NCBI RefSeq assembly: GCF_005434945.1
Contig: NZ_SKCH01000029.1
Location: 7,733-43,894, forward strand
Origin: Prescottella subtropica
Lineage (GTDB): Bacteria; Actinomycetota; Actinomycetes; Mycobacteriales; Mycobacteriaceae
Length of the DNA: 36,162 bases
Direction of reading: 5' to 3'
Position 1 is the stretch's first letter. The number at the start of each line of letters is the position of its first letter. Made by a program: the position numbers and the translations under genes. Shown here in pieces: positions 1 through 8,345 of the stretch. A model generated the notes under the pieces. The model ran no database searches, was not told the DNA's origin, and worked only from the letters and a program-made list of their open reading frames with translations.

Positions 1-645
1 GCGGGTGCAGATGCCGGTTCGAGCGGTGGCACCGGTAGTGACGGTGGCACCGACGCGGGTAGTTCCGATCTGACCGCCGGCAGTGGTGACTTGGATTTGG
101 GTAGCGTCGCGCTCCCGGCTCTGGGGAGTCTGGCGATTCCGCTCGGTAGCCTTGCGCTCCCGTTGGGGAGCCTGGCCCTGCCGGTCCTCGGTAGCGTCGG
201 TGCTCTCGGCAGTGCCGGCGACGGTGGAAGCACCGGTGGAACCGACGCCGGTAGCTCGGAACTTCCTGCTGGTAGTTCCGATCTGACCACGGGCAGTGGC
301 GACTTCGAACTCGGCGGCCTGTTGACCGGCAGTCTCGGTGACGCGGGTGCAGATGCCGGTTCGAGCGGTGGCACCGGTAGTGACGGTGGCACCGACGCCG
401 GTAGTTCCGATCTGACCGCCGGTAGCGGTGACTTGGATTTGGGTAGCGTCGCGCTCCCGGCTCTGGGGAGTCTGGCGATTCCGCTCGGTAGCCTTGCGCT
501 TCCGTTGGGGAGCCTGGCCCTGCCGGTCCTCGGTAGCGTCGGTGCTCTCGGCAGTGCCGGCGACGGTGGAAGCACCGGTGGAACCGACGCCGGTAGCTCG
601 GAACTTCCTGCTGGTAGTTCCGATCTGACCACGGGCAGTGGCGAT
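1..645 (+). repeat. 342-bp in-frame tandem repeat inside the surface protein gene
   Basis: Bases 1 to about 303 recur at 343 to about 645 with only a handful of substitutions. The period is 342 bp (114 codons), so reading frame is kept. The copies diverge where the first reads GDFELGGL and the second GDLDLGSL. The first copy begins at the window edge, so further copies may lie upstream. Confidence 0.9.
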
Positions 646-1194
646 CTCGACCTGGGCAGCCTTGCGCTTCCGGCCCTCGGCAGCAGCGGCGACACCGGTG
701 CCGGGGCGGGGGCAGGATCGACCGGCGACGCCGGTAGTTCCGAACTCGGCAGCGCAGCCCTCGGCAGTGCCGCTCTCGGAGGCCTCGCACTCGGCAGCGC
801 CGCTACCGGTGGGGCGACCATCGGTAGCGCAGCCCTCGGTAGCGCCGCACTCGGCAGCACCATCGCCGGCGGCGCCGCCATCGGCAGCGCACTCGAAGGC
901 GGTGGCGGAAGCGGCACCCCCGTCACCGAAGACAAGGACGATCGGGTCGCCCCGATCGCCCGTACCATCGCCGCGACCACCGGCACCCACACCGCCGCCG
1001 ACGTTGCTGCGCCGGCACCCCGGCGGGGCGGCCAGATCGCCGACATCCCCGTCGGCGGCGTCGAAGCAGGCAGCAAGGGAGCATCCGACGACACCAGCGG
1101 CCGCAACGCCCTCCTCGGAACCGCGCTGCTCCTCGCCGCCGCCGCTGCAGGCTCGACTGCGGCCCTCGGACGACACCGCCGCAAGCAGCAGTAG
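1..1194 (+). CDS. GS/ALP-repeat surface protein, 5' truncated by the window edge
   Basis: The frame is open from base 1 to the TAG at 1192-1194, so the N-terminus, including any signal peptide, lies outside the window. The visible ~397 residues are low-complexity Gly/Ser/Ala/Leu/Asp. LGSxALP-type units (GSLALPLGSLALP) alternate with hydrophilic GSSDLTTGSGD-type linkers, and two 114-residue copies of this module stand in tandem. An alanine-rich GSAALGSAALG stretch follows, then a charged linker. The C-terminus is a hydrophobic helix (ALLGTALLLAAAAAGSTAAL) ending in the basic tail RHRRKQQ. That architecture resembles a sortase-sorted or membrane-anchored surface protein, but no LPxTG or LAxTG motif precedes the helix. 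The sortase gene starts 15 bases downstream, so the two are probably co-transcribed and may be enzyme and substrate (inference). No catalytic domain is visible. Confidence 0.75.
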   Translation, partial: AGADAGSSGGTGSDGGTDAGSSDLTAGSGDLDLGSVALPALGSLAIPLGSLALPLGSLALPVLGSVGALGSAGDGGSTGGTDAGSSELPAGSSDLTTGSGDFELGGLLTGSLGDAGADAGSSGGTGSDGGTDAGSSDLTAGSGDLDLGSVALPALGSLAIPLGSLALPLGSLALPVLGSVGALGSAGDGGSTGGTDAGSSELPAGSSDLTTGSGDLDLGSLALPALGSSGDTGAGAGAGSTGDAGSSELGSAALGSAALGGLALGSAATGGATIGSAALGSAALGSTIAGGAAIGSALEGGGGSGTPVTEDKDDRVAPIARTIAATTGTHTAADVAAPAPRRGGQIADIPVGGVEAGSKGASDDTSGRNALLGTALLLAAAAAGSTAALGRHRRKQQ

Positions 1195-1209
1195 GAACCG
1201 AACATCCCG

Positions 1210-1863
1210 ATGAACACCACACCGACAGGCCGACCCCGGCGTATCCGCCGCGGCGGCCTGTCGGTCGTTCTCGCCGCGTGCGCGGCCGTAACGATCACAC
1301 TGACCGGTTGTGCCGCAACAGGGCCCGTATCCCTCGGCGAACTGCCACCGCAACCCGCCGCCACCACCACAACCAGCGGCGCCATCCCAGCGCCGGTACC
1401 GGCACCAGCGTCGTCAGTCACCCTGCGACCCGACCGAATCACCATCCCCGGCATCGGTGTCGACGCCGACCTGATGGACCTCGGACTCGAACCGGACGGC
1501 GCCCTCCAAGTGCCCCCGGGGGCATTCCCCGCCGGTTGGTACACCGGATCACCGGTCCCCGGCGACCTCGGACCTGCGATCATCGCCGGACATGTCGACT
1601 GGGACGGAGAAACCGGTGTCTTCAACAGACTCCACGACCTCGCACCCGGTGACGAGATCATCACCCACCGCACCGACGGCACCGCACCGGTGTTCCGTGT
1701 CAACCGCGTCGACCGCTACGCGAAAACCGCCTTCCCGACCCTCGATGTGTACGGCGACATCGACCATCCCGGACTCAGGCTCATCACGTGCGGTGGCGAA
1801 TTCGACACTGCTGCAGGAAGTTACCGAGACAACACCGTCGTCTATGCCGACCTCATCGAATGA
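1210..1863 (+). CDS. Class F sortase, lipoprotein form
   Basis: This 217-residue protein has an arginine-rich N-terminus, a hydrophobic helix and a lipobox LTGC with C34 as the probable lipidated cysteine. A Pro/Ala/Thr linker (about 40-70) leads into a sortase beta-barrel domain (about 72-217). The predicted catalytic triad is visible: H128 in AGHVDW, C194 in LITCGGEFD and R206 in SYRDN. The TCGGxFD signature is typical of actinobacterial class E/F sortases, transpeptidases that cleave a C-terminal sorting signal and attach the protein to an acceptor outside the membrane. It starts at ATG 1210, 15 bases after the repeat protein gene, which ends in a helix plus basic tail and is the obvious candidate substrate (inference). 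Anchoring by lipid instead of a permanent N-terminal transmembrane helix is a point of interest. Confidence 0.88.
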   Translation: MNTTPTGRPRRIRRGGLSVVLAACAAVTITLTGCAATGPVSLGELPPQPAATTTTSGAIPAPVPAPASSVTLRPDRITIPGIGVDADLMDLGLEPDGALQVPPGAFPAGWYTGSPVPGDLGPAIIAGHVDWDGETGVFNRLHDLAPGDEIITHRTDGTAPVFRVNRVDRYAKTAFPTLDVYGDIDHPGLRLITCGGEFDTAAGSYRDNTVVYADLIE

Positions 1864-1872
1864 CCGGCTCGG

Positions 1873-2094
1873 TCAGGCCGACTTCCTGCGGCCCCACCGG
1901 AAGTACGACAGCGGACCGAAGACGTTCACGCCGATGATCGCAGCCCACTTGCCCTTACGGCCGTTGATCTGCTCCCGTGGACGACGCGCCAGATCCGCCC
2001 ACGCGCTCACCGCGAGAACCACCTGCACCGAACCCAGTACGGCGATCACCCCACGCTGCGCAGTGCTCAACTCCGCCCACTTCGTCGTCGCCAC
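1873..2094 (-). CDS. PLDc_N-type small membrane protein
   Basis: A 73-residue protein with two hydrophobic segments (about 11-29 and 48-63). Between them is a conserved WADLARRPREQINGRKGKWA stretch, and it ends VFGPLSYFRWGRRKS. This pattern matches the phospholipase D nuclease N-terminal (PLDc_N) family of small actinobacterial membrane proteins, which lack any catalytic HKD motif and have no established function. I start it at GTG 2094 because GAGGAG lies six bases upstream; an in-frame GTG at 2124 has no such signal. It converges on the sortase gene with a 9-bp gap and diverges from the amidohydrolase gene. Confidence 0.75.
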   Translation of the reverse strand: MATTKWAELSTAQRGVIAVLGSVQVVLAVSAWADLARRPREQINGRKGKWAAIIGVNVFGPLSYFRWGRRKSA

Positions 2095-2264
2095 GACGGA
2101 CTCCTCTCGATCCGGGAACCACACGGTCCCGCCACATTCCTACCCGACCGGACGCCGGCACACTTTGTATCGACATTCGTCTCGCACAGTCCACGGCCGG
2201 TCGGTAGCGTGTCCGGTAGGCGAGGACCGGACCGGCCCGGGTCGGTGCGAAGTGGGGAGAAACA

Positions 2265-3878
2265 ATGGCTGACCTGGTGCTGTTCGGTGACATTCTGACG
2301 ATGAACGACACCGTTCCTCGGGCGACGGCCGTGGCCGTCCGGGACGGCCGGATCGTCGCGGTCGGCGCCGACGCCGACGTCGCACCGCACATCGGTCTGC
2401 ACACCCGCGTCCACGACGTCGGAACCGCCTGCGTCATGCCGGGATTCATCGAAGCGCACGGGCATCCACTCAACGAGGCCGTGATGCTCGGGGAGCCCGT
2501 CGTCGACATCCGGCCCGTCACGATCCCCGACGCCGAGGGTGTCCTCGCGGCGATCGCGCAGGCGGTTGCCGAGGCGGGCCCGGACGGCGCCGTCCTCAAC
2601 GGCTGGGATCCGCTGCTGCAGAAGGGACTCGACGAGCCGGACCTGGCATGGATGAATGCGCAGTCGCCGGACACGCCGCTGATCATCCTGCACAACTCCG
2701 GGCACGCCGCCTACTTCAACTCCCGCGCGGCCGCGGCCGCCGGCATCACCGCGGACACCGCGGACCCCGAGGGGGCGCGCTTCGGGCGCGACGACACGGG
2801 TGAACTCGACGGCACCGCCTACGAGATGGGTGCGGTCGTCGCGGTCGCCGGACGACTGCTGGTGTCCGCGGCGTCCCGGTTCCCCGAACTCCTCGCCGCC
2901 GAATGCGCCCGCATGAACGCCGTCGGCGTCACCACGGTCAGCGAGATGGCGTTCGATCCGGCGATGCGGGGGCCGCTGGCCGCGGCCGTCGACGCCGGGG
3001 TGCTCACCACGCGGTTGCGTCTGTACGAAACATCCGGTCCGGCACGGTCGTCCGACGTGGAACCGGGAGAGGGGGACGACCTGGTCCGGCAGGTGGGTAT
3101 CAAGATCTGGTCGGACGGATCCCCGTGGATCGGGAACATCGCGCTCAGCTTTCCCTACCTCGACACCCCGGCTACCCGCGCGCTGGGGATGGCGTGCAGT
3201 CACGGCCACGCGAACTACACCGGTGAGGAACTCCTCGACATCAGCACCCCGTACTTCGAGGAGGGGTGGCAGATCGCGTGTCACGCGCACGGCGACGAGG
3301 CCGTCACGATGGTGCTCGACGCGTGGGAGAAGATGCTGGCCGCGCATCCGCGTCCCGACCACCGGTTGCGGCTCGAACACGTCGGGGCGATGCGTCCCGA
3401 CCAGTTCCGGCGTGCCGCCGACCTCGGGGTCACGGTGAGCCTGTTCGTCGACCACCTCTACTACTGGGGTGACGTCCTGGTCGACGACCTGTTCGGCGGC
3501 GACCACGGCGGGCACTGGGCCGCAGCAGGATCCGCGCTCGCGGCCGGCCATCGCATCTCGTTCCACAACGACGGTCCGGTCACGCCGACGAACCCGCTGC
3601 GCAACATCGCCGACGCCGTCACCCGGACGTCCCGGGGCGGCAAGGTCCTGGCGCCGGACGAGCGGATCCCCGTCGCGGCGGCGCTGCGCGCGCAGACCGT
3701 CGACGCCGCGTGGCAACTGTTCGGGGACGACGGACTCGGGACGATCGAGACCGGCGCGCACGCCGATCTCGTCGTCCTGTCCGCCAACCCGCTCGACGTG
3801 GACCCGGAGACGATCGCCGACATCGGGGTACTGGCCACCGTGTTCGCCGGCGACGTCGTGCACGGCAGCCTCGACTGA
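2265..3878 (+). CDS. YtcJ-type metal-dependent amidohydrolase
   Basis: A 537-residue protein of the amidohydrolase superfamily (Amidohydro_3, YtcJ-like). The N-terminal beta-sandwich strand MADLVLFGDILTMND is followed by GRIVAVG and the metal-binding HxH in GFIEAHGHP (H65, H67). Further signatures are KIWSDGS, CHAHGDEAV, RLEHVGAM and SFHNDGPVTPTNP, ending with the canonical GTIETGAHADLVVLSANPLDV return to the sandwich. Family members hydrolyse amides, ureas or carbamates; substrate specificity cannot be told from sequence. ATG 2265 has a GGGGAGA ribosome site. The FAD oxidoreductase gene follows after 101 bases on the same strand, so the two may form a small catabolic operon (inference). Length is normal for the family. 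Confidence 0.85.
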   Translation: MADLVLFGDILTMNDTVPRATAVAVRDGRIVAVGADADVAPHIGLHTRVHDVGTACVMPGFIEAHGHPLNEAVMLGEPVVDIRPVTIPDAEGVLAAIAQAVAEAGPDGAVLNGWDPLLQKGLDEPDLAWMNAQSPDTPLIILHNSGHAAYFNSRAAAAAGITADTADPEGARFGRDDTGELDGTAYEMGAVVAVAGRLLVSAASRFPELLAAECARMNAVGVTTVSEMAFDPAMRGPLAAAVDAGVLTTRLRLYETSGPARSSDVEPGEGDDLVRQVGIKIWSDGSPWIGNIALSFPYLDTPATRALGMACSHGHANYTGEELLDISTPYFEEGWQIACHAHGDEAVTMVLDAWEKMLAAHPRPDHRLRLEHVGAMRPDQFRRAADLGVTVSLFVDHLYYWGDVLVDDLFGGDHGGHWAAAGSALAAGHRISFHNDGPVTPTNPLRNIADAVTRTSRGGKVLAPDERIPVAAALRAQTVDAAWQLFGDDGLGTIETGAHADLVVLSANPLDVDPETIADIGVLATVFAGDVVHGSLD

Positions 3879-3979
3879 CGAACCGGCTTCCCGTTGGGCG
3901 GAACGCCTGCTGCGCCCACCTCGCCACCGGCGTGAAGATGACGCGGATCACAGAATCGGCGTCGGCGAGAGGTGTGGAC

Positions 3980-5446
3980 ATGGCTGTTGCAGGGTTCGAC
4001 GAGGAATTCGATGTCGTCGTCGCGGGGACCGGGGCTGCAGGATCGGCCGCCGCGCTCGCCGCGTACGAGGCCGGCGCGCGCGTGCTGGTCGTCGACAAGT
4101 GCGACGCGGCGACCGCGGGCGGCAACACCCGCGTCTCCGGCGGCGGCTGGTGGGTCAACCGCGACGCCGAGCGCGCCCGGACGTTCCTGCGGTCGCTCAG
4201 TGGCGACTTCCCGGTCGCCGACGACGTCGTCGACGCCTGGGCCACCGAGACCGTCGACGTGTCCCGCTGGTTGAAGGAACTCGGCGCGGACGTCGCGATG
4301 AGCGGCGACTACCACACCGAACCCGAATACCTCGAGCTCGACGGCAGCGACTGCTACGCGGGCATGGACACCGTCGCCGGACGCATGGGAAACCAACTCC
4401 TGCACGGGTTCCTGCGGAGTGCACTCGCCGAACGCGGCATCGAGACCCGTTTCTCGACCCCGGCCGTCGAGTTGATCGTCGAGAACGGCACGGTCGTCGG
4501 CGTCGAGGTCGAGGGGAGCGACGGCCGGCACCGCATCCGGGCGCGTGGCGGCGTCGTCCTCGCCACCGGCGGGTTCGCGGCCGATCCGACGATGGTGCGT
4601 GACTACCTGCGCGTCCGGGACCACGTGCTGTGGGGGTCACCGGCCTCCACCGGGGACGGGCACCGCATGGCGCAGGCCGTCGGCGCCGACCTGTGGCACA
4701 TGGACAACATGATGACCATCACCGGCGTCCGTGGCGACGACGAGCACGGCCACTACCTGGCGCTCTGGAACGCGAACAACTATCTGTGGGTGGCCGACGA
4801 CGGCCGCCGGTTCGTCGACGAGGCCGCCGAACCCAAGCACGGGCACGTCCGCCGTGGCGGTGCGTACGAACTGTTCCCGCTGCGCCCGTTCCATCTGGTG
4901 TTCGACGAGCAGATGCGCACCGCCGGGCCGCTCAGCCCGTCCCCGGACGTGCTGCCGGTCGGCTGGAACATGCTGATGAAGGGGGTGCGGTGGAGCGCCG
5001 ACAACAGCGACGAGATCGCCAAGGGTTGGATCGTCCGGGCCGACACGATCGTCGGACTCGCCGTCGAACTCGGTGTCGACCCGGTGACGCTCGAACGCAC
5101 CGTCACGTCGTACAACGCGGCGTGCGCGGCCGGACACGACGACCGTTTCGGGCGCGCACCCGAGACGCTCGGGGCTGTCACCGAGGGCCCGTTCTACGCG
5201 TTGACGGTCCGTCCGCTGCTCGGCTGGAGCAACGGCGGCCCGCGACGGGACGGCCGGGCCCGGGTCGTCGACACGCGCGGTGCGGCGATCGGCGGCCTGT
5301 ATGCGGCCGGTGAGCTGAGTTCGACCTACAGTTGGTGCAAGGACGGCGGGTTCCACATTGCGGATGCGCTCGTGTTCGGTCGGGTGGCCGGACGTGACGC
5401 GGCCGCACGGGCCACCGGTGTCGGGTCCGGCGGCGCCAGCCGATAG
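3980..5446 (+). CDS. FAD-dependent oxidoreductase, fumarate reductase / ketosteroid dehydrogenase superfamily
   Basis: A 488-residue FAD_binding_2 protein. The N-terminal dinucleotide fold reads FDVVVAGTGAAGSAAALAA (G16, G18, G21), followed by the FAD-contacting GGNTRVSGGGWWVN. A mid-protein substrate-domain section carries GVVLATGGFAADP. The C-terminal FAD closure is GLYAAGELSSTYSWCKDGGFHIADALVFGRVAGR. Related enzymes include 3-ketosteroid delta1-dehydrogenases, fumarate reductases and tricarballylate dehydrogenases; the sequence does not decide between them. ATG 3980 is preferred because GAGAGG precedes it; an in-frame ATG at 3938 would add 14 residues but lacks a good ribosome site. It is co-directional with the amidohydrolase upstream and the Mrr endonuclease downstream. 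Confidence 0.82.
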   Translation: MAVAGFDEEFDVVVAGTGAAGSAAALAAYEAGARVLVVDKCDAATAGGNTRVSGGGWWVNRDAERARTFLRSLSGDFPVADDVVDAWATETVDVSRWLKELGADVAMSGDYHTEPEYLELDGSDCYAGMDTVAGRMGNQLLHGFLRSALAERGIETRFSTPAVELIVENGTVVGVEVEGSDGRHRIRARGGVVLATGGFAADPTMVRDYLRVRDHVLWGSPASTGDGHRMAQAVGADLWHMDNMMTITGVRGDDEHGHYLALWNANNYLWVADDGRRFVDEAAEPKHGHVRRGGAYELFPLRPFHLVFDEQMRTAGPLSPSPDVLPVGWNMLMKGVRWSADNSDEIAKGWIVRADTIVGLAVELGVDPVTLERTVTSYNAACAAGHDDRFGRAPETLGAVTEGPFYALTVRPLLGWSNGGPRRDGRARVVDTRGAAIGGLYAAGELSSTYSWCKDGGFHIADALVFGRVAGRDAAARATGVGSGGASR

Positions 5447-5492
5447 CATCCACGTCGGCCTACCGACAGTGTGATGGGAGCGGGTGTAGCAG

Positions 5493-6440
5493 GTGCAGGA
5501 GTCTCAGCGTGGGGGCGACACGGCGCAGGTCGGGTCGATCGCCCAGCTTCCGCCCTACACGGAGCTGCTGTGGCCGACCCTGCAGGCGCTCATCGCCCTC
5601 GGCGGTTCGGCGTCCAACCACGAACTCGACGGCGCGGTCGTCGAACGGGAGGGCTGGTCGCCTGAGGTGCAGGAGATCCTGCACGGCGCGGGCCCCGGCA
5701 CCGAGGCTGAATATCGATTGGCTTGGGCGCGAACGTATCTCAAGGGAATGGGGCTGATCGCGAACAGTCGCCGTGCCGTGTGGACGGTCACGAAGCAGGG
5801 ACGCGAGGTCGCGGAACGCGAGATCCGGCCCCTGCTCGTGACCTTCACCTCGGACAAGCGTCGGCAGCGGCTCGAGCGGAAGGCCGGTGCCGCTGATACG
5901 CAGGCGCTTCCGCTGGCCGGCGGGGTGTTGTCGGAGGACGAATCGCCCGGGGACGACGCGGACACCGCGGTCTGGAAGAACGCGGCGCTCGAGTCGGTCC
6001 TGCGGATGTCGTCGAACGGTTTCGAACGCCTGATCCAGCGACTGCTGCGCGAGGCCGGATTCTCGACCGCCACGATCACCGGACGGGGCGTCGACGGCGG
6101 TATCGACGGCATCGGCATGTGCCAGATCTCGTTGCTGAGTTTTCCGGTGGCGTTCCAGTGCAAGCGGATCAACGGCAGCGTCGGGGTCGGTGCGGTACGG
6201 GATCTGCGCGGTGCGATGGCGGGGCGCGGCGAGAAGGGGTTGCTCATCACCACGGGCACCTTCACCAGCGAGGCCCGGGCCGAATCCCGGCGTGACGGGG
6301 CTCCTCCCGTCGACCTCATCGACGGCGACCGGCTGTGCGAACTCCTCAAGGAACACGCGCTCGGCGTGTGCACGACGACCCGTGTGGTCGAGGACGTCAC
6401 GGTGCAACCGGACTTCTTCGTGGGTCTCGGATCGGACTGA
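5493..6440 (+). CDS. mrr: Mrr-type restriction endonuclease (type IV)
   Basis: A 315-residue protein with the two-part Mrr layout. An N-terminal winged-helix Mrr_N domain (about 20-110: PYTELLWPTLQALIALGG through AVWTVTKQGREVAE) is followed by an acidic linker. The PD-(D/E)xK catalytic domain (about 165-300) has FERLIQRLLREAGF, GVDGGIDG with D205, and FQCKRI giving the Q222-x-K224 form of the motif. Mrr enzymes cut modified DNA and need no partner methyltransferase; none is encoded nearby. The probable start is GTG 5493, with GGAG about 12 bases upstream. It lies 46 bases after the FAD oxidoreductase. It appears full length with intact catalytic residues. Confidence 0.88.
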   Translation: MQESQRGGDTAQVGSIAQLPPYTELLWPTLQALIALGGSASNHELDGAVVEREGWSPEVQEILHGAGPGTEAEYRLAWARTYLKGMGLIANSRRAVWTVTKQGREVAEREIRPLLVTFTSDKRRQRLERKAGAADTQALPLAGGVLSEDESPGDDADTAVWKNAALESVLRMSSNGFERLIQRLLREAGFSTATITGRGVDGGIDGIGMCQISLLSFPVAFQCKRINGSVGVGAVRDLRGAMAGRGEKGLLITTGTFTSEARAESRRDGAPPVDLIDGDRLCELLKEHALGVCTTTRVVEDVTVQPDFFVGLGSD

Positions 6441-6582
6441 CCGTCCGCGTCGCCGATGTGGCAGACGAAACCGGACCGGCTGTGGTGGAATAGGCGTCGA
6501 ATCGAACAGGGCCCGAACCGAATCGGTGCGGGCAGGCCAGTCACAGCGATGCCGGATGCTGCCGGTGATGCGAGGTTTGCAG

Positions 6583-7317
6583 GTGCAGGTTTCCAGACGA
6601 GGATTGTTCCGGATCGCCGCCGCCGGCACCGCTGCCGCGGGCCTGGCGGCCGTCGCCGGACCGTCGATCGCGAACGCCGGTCCGGCCACACTCGTCGACT
6701 ACTCGGCCGGGGTGCCGTCGCCCCTGTCCATCCGTGCTGCCGGTCACGTCGGTGCCATCCGCTACGTCTCCGACCGCCGGCCCGGCGCCGGGTGGATGCT
6801 CGGCAAGCCGATGCAGTTCGGTGAGGCCGCCGCGATGGCCGCGACGGGCCTGCAGATCGTCTCCTGCTACCAGCTCGGCAAGGGCGAGACCTCGGACTGG
6901 CGCGGCGGCTACGATGCCGGCATCCGGCACGCCCGCCGCGGCCTGGAACTGCACCGCGCCGCCGGTGGTCCCGAGAACTGCCCCGTCTACGCGTCCATCG
7001 ACGACAACCCGTCGGGCTGGGAACTGACCAACCTGATCACCCCGTACCTGCGCGGGTGGGAGGACGTGCTGGGGCACACCAACGTCGGTGTGTACGGCAA
7101 CTCGCCCACCATCGACCACTGCCTGCGGACCGGTGTCGGATCCTGGTTCTGGCAGCACAACTGGGGCACCCCCGCCGGGTACGTCCATCCGGCCGCGCAT
7201 CTGCACCAGTTCGAGATCGACAAGCGCAAGATCGACGGCATCGGCGTCGACGTCAACTCGATCCTCAAGCCGAACTACGGCCAGTGGTCGGCGAGCAAGC
7301 CGTTCTTCCTGTCCTGA
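6583..7317 (+). CDS. Tat-exported DUF1906 (Rv2525c-like) glycoside-hydrolase-like protein
   Basis: A 244-residue protein that opens with a twin-arginine signal: SRRGLF, then the hydrophobic stretch IAAAGTAAAGLAAVAG and a probable cleavage after NAG or ANA. The mature part matches the Rv2525c glycosidase-like TIM-barrel family (DUF1906): LVDYSAGVPSPLSIRAAGHVGAIRYVSD, a YASIDD strand, VGVYGNSPTID and FWQHNWG, ending HLHQFEIDKRKIDGIGVDVN. The M. tuberculosis homologue is a Tat substrate in the cell envelope; its activity is not firmly established. I choose GTG 6583, with CGAGG eight bases upstream, over ATG 6568, which lacks a ribosome site. The export prediction is the same either way. Confidence 0.85.
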   Translation: MQVSRRGLFRIAAAGTAAAGLAAVAGPSIANAGPATLVDYSAGVPSPLSIRAAGHVGAIRYVSDRRPGAGWMLGKPMQFGEAAAMAATGLQIVSCYQLGKGETSDWRGGYDAGIRHARRGLELHRAAGGPENCPVYASIDDNPSGWELTNLITPYLRGWEDVLGHTNVGVYGNSPTIDHCLRTGVGSWFWQHNWGTPAGYVHPAAHLHQFEIDKRKIDGIGVDVNSILKPNYGQWSASKPFFLS

Positions 7318-7345
7318 CCCGCAAACGTAAAGCTAAGGTAAGGGC

Positions 7346-7708
7346 ATGTCTGTCGTCTACAACATCCTCGTCGCCGTCCACCTGCTCGGCATGGCCGCGA
7401 TCGTCGGTGGCTACCTCGCGGTCCTGAAGGCCCCCCGGATCAGTGAGGTGATGGTGTGGGGTGCCCGCATCCAGCTGCTGTCCGGCCTGATCATCGTCGG
7501 ACTCGGCGAGGCCGTCGAGTCGCTGGGCAAGGACTACGACCACGCCAAGATCGGCGTCAAGCTGCTCATCAGCCTGGCCGTCGTCGCCGTCGCGGAGATC
7601 GGCCGCGCCCGGCAGAAGCGTGGCGAAGCCAACCCCAACTTCGCGCACGTCGTCGGCGGACTCGCGATCGCCAACGCGCTGATCGCGGTGCTCTGGACCA
7701 GCTACTGA
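7346..7708 (+). CDS. Small four-helix integral membrane protein
   Basis: A 120-residue protein with four hydrophobic segments at about 4-26, 42-54, 67-84 and 100-117, separated by short charged loops (LKAPRIS, GKDYDHAKIG, GRARQKRGEANPN). No catalytic motif is visible and I cannot assign a function; similar uncharacterised proteins are common in actinobacteria. ATG 7346 is preceded by CTAAGGTAAGGG. TAAGGT at 7334-7339 could serve either as ribosome site or as a -10 element of a nearly leaderless transcript. It lies 28 bases after the DUF1906 gene and ends at a strong terminator. Confidence 0.72.
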   Translation: MSVVYNILVAVHLLGMAAIVGGYLAVLKAPRISEVMVWGARIQLLSGLIIVGLGEAVESLGKDYDHAKIGVKLLISLAVVAVAEIGRARQKRGEANPNFAHVVGGLAIANALIAVLWTSY

Positions 7709-7728
7709 CGATCCGACGCAACGGCAGC

Positions 7729-7770
7729 GGGCGCCCTCCACGCGGAGGGCGCCCGTCGTCGTTTCTCCCG
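7729..7770. terminator. Bidirectional intrinsic terminator
   Basis: A perfect 11-bp GC-rich stem (7729-7739 pairing with 7744-7754) closes an ACGC loop, followed on the plus strand by GTCGTCGTTTCT. It sits between the stop of the membrane protein gene (7708) and the stop of the convergent SnoaL-like gene (7774), so it can serve both. Confidence 0.8.
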
Positions 7771-7773
7771 ATG

Positions 7774-8274
7774 TCAGCCGGCGATCCGCGCCATCTTCTC
7801 CATCCAGACCCGCGCCTCGTCGGGCAGGTTCCCGGACGCCTCCGCGCGGGCACACCACTTCCGTGTCGCCGCCAGGAAGTTCATCGGGTTGTAGGCGTCC
7901 TCCTCGTGCGACCACAGGTTGTCGCCCGCGTAGTGCAGGATCGTGATGTTCGGGGCGCCGTGCACGCTGCCGTCGCCCGGATCCTCCATCGGGTTCTGCA
8001 CCTCGCACACCACCCAGCCGCGCGCCTCGTCGATCACATACCAGGAGACGGGGAACGACGTCATCCGGGTGGCCGGGAACGACGTCATCGTCCGCGTCAC
8101 CCAGCGACGGATCTCCTCGCGACCGGAGAACTGCCCGTACCCGTGTTCGTTGTAGGTCGCGTTCTCGGTGAACATGTCGGCGAAGTGGTTCCAGTCGCCG
8201 GTCCGCGTCGCCTGCACGACGGTCTTCTGGTAGTTCTCGAACGCGGTCTCGAGTTCGTCGCGGGTCCACGCCAT
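7774..8274 (-). CDS. SnoaL/NTF2-like domain protein
   Basis: A 166-residue protein with the NTF2-like/SnoaL fold: an N-terminal helix pair (ELETAFENYQKTV), then DWNHFADMFTENATYNEHGYGQFSGREEIRRWV and MTSFPVSWYVIDEARGWVVCEVQNPMEDP. The fold hosts ketosteroid-isomerase-like enzymes and polyketide cyclases as well as many proteins of unknown activity; the active-site residues do not decide which. ATG 8274 has an AGGAGGAG ribosome site. A 14-bp sequence matching the KstR consensus lies 72 bases upstream, next to a TAGGTT -10-like element. This suggests a role in, or regulation with, sterol catabolism (inference). It shares its upstream region with a divergent 35-residue ORF. Confidence 0.8.
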   Translation of the reverse strand: MAWTRDELETAFENYQKTVVQATRTGDWNHFADMFTENATYNEHGYGQFSGREEIRRWVTRTMTSFPATRMTSFPVSWYVIDEARGWVVCEVQNPMEDPGDGSVHGAPNITILHYAGDNLWSHEEDAYNPMNFLAATRKWCARAEASGNLPDEARVWMEKMARIAG

Positions 8275-8345
8275 CCCTGCGCTCCTCCTGCTCGGTAGCG
8301 GTCGTCCCGCCGCGCCGGCGGGGCTCCTGCAACCTAACCCATGAA

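Noticed and set aside
1-645. Possible CRISPR or non-coding satellite at the window start
   Set aside because: The 342-bp repeat keeps an open reading frame with coding bias and has no short repeat-spacer structure.
8329-8340. IdeR/DtxR half-site GGGTTAGGTTGC (minus strand)
   Set aside because: Only half of the 19-bp consensus is present; TAGGTT is better read as a -10 element.
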